NCBI GenBank assembly: GCA_002687025.1
Contig: NYZG01000111.1
Coordinates: forward strand, 1 to 8,066
Source of the DNA: Candidatus Poribacteria bacterium
GTDB lineage: Bacteria; Poribacteria; WGA-4E; GCA-2687025
DNA: 8,066 bases
Reading direction: 5' to 3'
Within the stretch, counting starts at the first letter, position 1; every line of letters begins with the position of its first letter. Both the position numbers and the translations under genes were made by a program. Shown one piece after another: positions 6,567 to 8,066 of the stretch. Under the pieces are notes generated by a model that worked only from the letters and a program-made list of their open reading frames with translations, was not told where the DNA came from and did no database searches.

Positions 6567-7349
6567 ATGAAGCGCACGGTGGTCCTGCTTCTACTGGCGT
6601 TGGCGACGTTGGGCATTTCGCCTGCGGCCATGTCTCAGGAGTTGGCGCTCTACTTCCCCTTTGAGGGGATGGGCGACACGGTCACCGACGAGTCGGGCAA
6701 TGGCAACGATGGCACGTTCGATCTTGGCCACGCCCAGAGGGTGGCCAGCGTAAGCCCACGTCACGGCCGAGCGATGAAGTTCGAGTCCGCGGAGCGCATT
6801 GCGATCCCTGGGAGCGACACTCTCGACATCGACACGCAGATCTCCTTCGTGATGTGGGTGAAGCTCCCGGATGACGCGTGGATGGGCGACGCCGGCATGC
6901 CCCACATCATCTCCCGTACTGGGGATCAGCACGAGATGGTTCTGTTCAGCTTGGAGGACATTATGCCGGGCGCGAAGGGCAGCTTCGCCTACCGCTTCGG
7001 CGACAACCCCGGGTGGCAGGGCGCGATACAGGTGGACTACAAATGGCGGCACATCGCGTTGACCTTCGATGGCACGGAATACAAGGTGTACCGCAATGGT
7101 CGGGAGGCATACCAATACCGGCTGCCGGAAGGTTCCACCAGAGCATTCACCGGCCCACTGTATGTCGGCTCCCATCACAAACACATGAACCAGGCATACG
7201 ATGGAAAGCTCGATGAGTTGGCCATCTACGCGGGGGTGCTGGATCAGCCCAGGATACAGACGATCATCGACCGCGGCGTGCTGGACCAACTGCCGGTGGA
7301 AGCGGCGGGTCGGCTTGTACGCGTGTGGGCGGACCTGAAGAAGCGATAG
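6567..7349 (+). CDS. Secreted LamG-domain (concanavalin-like) protein
   Basis: The product has 260 residues. ATG 6567 follows GAGGAGG with a seven-base spacer and starts a textbook Sec signal peptide (MKRTVVLLLLALATLGISPA, cleavage near AMS/QE at 23-24), which rules out the longer upstream frame. The mature protein is essentially one LamG/concanavalin-like jelly-roll domain (Laminin_G_3 type, PF13385): YFPFEG with DESGNGNDGTF (41-51), HGRAMKFE (66-73), ISFVMWVKL (92-100), WRHIALTFDGTEYKVYRNG (160-178), then GPLYVGS and YDGKLDELAIYAGVL (211-225). Such domains bind glycans or proteins at the surface or outside the cell; no catalytic domain is attached. The tail VRVWADLKKR (251-260) resembles the W-G-x-L-K tails of the two propeller proteins. 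It stands alone, with its own long leader. Confidence 0.88.
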   Translation: MKRTVVLLLLALATLGISPAAMSQELALYFPFEGMGDTVTDESGNGNDGTFDLGHAQRVASVSPRHGRAMKFESAERIAIPGSDTLDIDTQISFVMWVKLPDDAWMGDAGMPHIISRTGDQHEMVLFSLEDIMPGAKGSFAYRFGDNPGWQGAIQVDYKWRHIALTFDGTEYKVYRNGREAYQYRLPEGSTRAFTGPLYVGSHHKHMNQAYDGKLDELAIYAGVLDQPRIQTIIDRGVLDQLPVEAAGRLVRVWADLKKR

Positions 7350-7351
7350 AC

Positions 7352-7363
7352 CAGTCGCGACTG
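7352..7363. other. 12-base perfect palindrome after LamG gene
   Basis: CAGTCGCGACTG starts three bases after the LamG stop. As RNA it gives only a 4-bp stem with a CGCG loop and no T-tract, so it is a poor terminator. It could be a protein-binding site or chance. Confidence 0.2.
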
Positions 7364-7407
7364 ACCACTGAAATCGACGCGTGCGGCGGGGCATCTACGC
7401 CGGTGCG

Positions 7408-7695
7408 TTAGCGCGCTGGCGCCGTGTGTTCCAGCGTGAGGTCGGGCAGCCCCGCGCCGGTGATGCGCGCGCAGAGGACGTCGCCGTCCAGGTCCGCGCC
7501 GCTGGGCCACTCGATGCACCCCAACTAGGCGTTGACGCGGACCGGGCGGAAGACTTCGGCGTCGCGCAGGGCGTCGAGCACGCCCTCGAACGGCACGAGG
7601 TCCGGCAGCGCCACGACCCCCTGCGCCCCGTCCTCGAAGCGGAGACGCAGGCGATGCTCGGCCAGCGGCTCGACGGCGACGACGTCCTTCAGCAT
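7408..7695 (-). pseudogene. Degenerate second copy of DUF2442 gene (in-frame TAG)
   Basis: Translated on the minus strand from ATG 7695-7693 to TAA 7410-7408, this aligns end to end with the intact DUF2442 protein at 3254-3541: same 95-residue length, no gaps, about 79 of 95 positions identical by hand alignment. Codon 57 (Asp in the intact copy) is TAG, just before the family signature LGCIEWPSGADLDGDVL, so the conserved core would not be made. The SD is also damaged: GAGGCG where the intact copy has GAGGAG. Tyr75 of the LYA motif is Cys. The truncated DUF4160 remnant lies nine bases upstream, the same spacing as in the intact pair. This is a duplicated module in decay. Confidence 0.85.
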
Positions 7696-7704
7696 GCGTT
7701 CGCC

Positions 7705-7740
7705 TCAGTCCAGCGGCGCGGTCCGAATCAGGGTCTGCAC
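7705..7740 (-). pseudogene. Remnant of DUF4160 gene (C-terminal end only)
   Basis: On the minus strand the last 11 codons read VQTLIRTAPLD then TGA, matching the end of the intact DUF4160 protein (MQGLIRIAPLD). Similarity stops at about 7740, so the first ~75 residues, including the DHPPPHFHV core, are gone. Repeat R2 copy b begins about 24 bases further on, so the deletion also removed the spacer that separates DUF4160 from R2 at the intact locus. Confidence 0.75.
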
Positions 7741-7763
7741 GTGCGCCGCGCCGTCCCTATCGA

Positions 7764-7820
7764 CCCCGTGCACGGGTCCGCGAAGCGCAACATCCGCAAC
7801 ATCCCTGTGTTCATGCGCAT
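7764..7820. repeat. Dispersed repeat R2, copy b
   Basis: CCCCGTGCACGGGTCCGCG, GAAGCGCAACATCCGC and ATCCCTGTGTTCATGCGC match copy a position for position across the segment, with differences mainly in the middle. It follows the truncated DUF4160 remnant, as copy a follows the intact DUF4160 gene. Confidence 0.65.
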
Positions 7821-7915
7821 CCGCGACGCATCGACGGTGCGCAACATCGACCTGGGCGTTGCGAATGCGCGATGGCTCAGAGCCGGGTCAACGCTGGCTT
7901 GTTGCGGATGTTGCG
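7786..7915. repeat. 16-bp perfect inverted repeat enclosing a smaller hairpin
   Basis: CGCAACATCCGCAACA (7786-7801) is the exact reverse complement of TGTTGCGGATGTTGCG (7900-7915), with 98 bases between. Inside it, CGCAAC (7840-7845) pairs with GTTGCG (7858-7863). The left arm overlaps R2 copy b. Each arm is itself a near-tandem of a GCAACATC-like unit. The function is unknown. Confidence 0.55.
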
Positions 7916-7936
7916 GATCTGGCGGCCGGTGGTGGG

Positions 7937-7986
7937 TGGTGGCTCCGCATGGACTTGAACCATGGACCTAGCGATTATGAGTCGCT
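7937..7986 (-). tRNA. tRNA remnant, 3' half with CAU anticodon (Met or Ile2 type)
   Basis: Read on the minus strand there is a perfect anticodon arm AGCGA-CTCATAA-TCGCT (anticodon CAU at 7979-7977), a variable loop AGGTC, a perfect T arm CATGG-TTCAAGT-CCATG, then the 3' acceptor strand CGGAGCC, discriminator A and an encoded CCA. The expected 5' half (acceptor strand GGCTCCG and D arm) is absent: immediately before the anticodon stem the sequence becomes repeat R2. It cannot make a functional tRNA. It could be an attachment-site remnant of a tRNA-targeting element or simply a broken gene. Confidence 0.8.
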
Positions 7987-8022
7987 GGCGCCGTGCCCCT
8001 ATATCCTGTGTTCATGCGGGTC
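7987..8022. repeat. Dispersed repeat R2, copy c (internally shortened)
   Basis: GGCGCCGTGC (7987-7996) equals the left end of copy a, and TCCTGTGTTCATGCGGGTC (8004-8022) equals the right end except for one missing C. The middle ~25 bases are missing. Its left end is the exact point where the tRNA remnant loses similarity to a tRNA. Confidence 0.55.
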
Positions 8023-8066
8023 TACGGCGTAGGCGCGGCCGCGCTTTCCCAGATTGTTTCCTGAAC

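Larger units (their letters stand above)
7741..8066. other. Gene-free right end with repeats and tRNA remnant
   Basis: About 325 bases have no supported coding gene. They contain R2 copies b and c, a 16-bp inverted repeat and a tRNA 3' half (listed separately). Open frames here, including ones ending in APHGLEPWT or containing LNHGPSDYES, are translations of the tRNA remnant and are not proteins. Confidence 0.6.

Noticed and set aside
6591..7394. Minus-strand open frame opposite the LamG gene
   Set aside because: The plus frame carries a signal peptide and a complete LamG domain.
7381..8032. Plus-strand open frames over the right end, containing APHGLEPWT or LNHGPSDYES
   Set aside because: The first part is antisense to the DUF2442 pseudogene and the end is translated tRNA remnant, a well-known source of false protein calls.
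1..8066. CRISPR array or transposase gene
   Set aside because: No regularly spaced repeats with unique spacers and no transposase or integrase motifs (DDE, Tyr-recombinase R-H-R-Y) were found in any plausible frame.

Overview
This is a GC-rich bacterial window of low coding density. It holds mostly single genes, each with its own purine-rich Shine-Dalgarno (SD) site, separated by long non-coding stretches that carry dispersed repeats and gene remnants. The gene set suggests a large-genome environmental or symbiotic bacterium: WD40-like (PD40/TolB-type) exported propellers, a LamG-domain secreted protein, an SbsA-type Ig lipoprotein, and DUF4160/DUF2442 pairs. Candidatus Poribacteria or a similar uncultured lineage would fit, but that is an inference from gene style and not shown by a marker gene.

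Layout. (1) 1-1377: a divergent pair. On the minus strand is the N-terminal half of a Prim-Pol (archaeo-eukaryotic primase superfamily) domain protein that runs off the left edge. On the plus strand is an unrecognised protein with a C-terminal helix-turn-helix-like segment. This looks like part of a mobile or plasmid-like replication module. (2) 1378-1917: no convincing gene. (3) 1918-2907: first exported PD40 propeller protein, followed by two copies of a ~100-base repeat (R1). (4) 3254-3811, minus strand: an intact, translationally coupled DUF4160-DUF2442 pair. (5) 3980-4039: first copy of a second repeat (R2). (6) 4174-4875: a lipoprotein with Ig-like domains, interrupted by one in-frame TAG. 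(7) 4991-6043: second PD40 propeller protein, again followed by R1. (8) 6044-6566: long leader with a possible sigma-70-type promoter, then a LamG-domain secreted protein (6567-7349). (9) 7408-7740: a degenerate second copy of the DUF4160-DUF2442 pair. (10) 7764-8022: R2 copies, a 16-bp inverted repeat, and the 3' half of a CAU-anticodon tRNA (minus strand) fused exactly to R2.

How it fits together. Three exported proteins (two propellers and the LamG protein) share a C-terminal W-[GA]-x-L-K signature, which may be a common sorting or assembly tag. The two propeller genes also share the downstream R1 element. The DUF4160-DUF2442 pair and its R2 flank have been duplicated, and the second copy is decaying. 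The window ends in a broken tRNA next to R2. Together with the Prim-Pol gene this suggests accessory, rearranging DNA, although no integrase, transposase or intact attachment site is visible.
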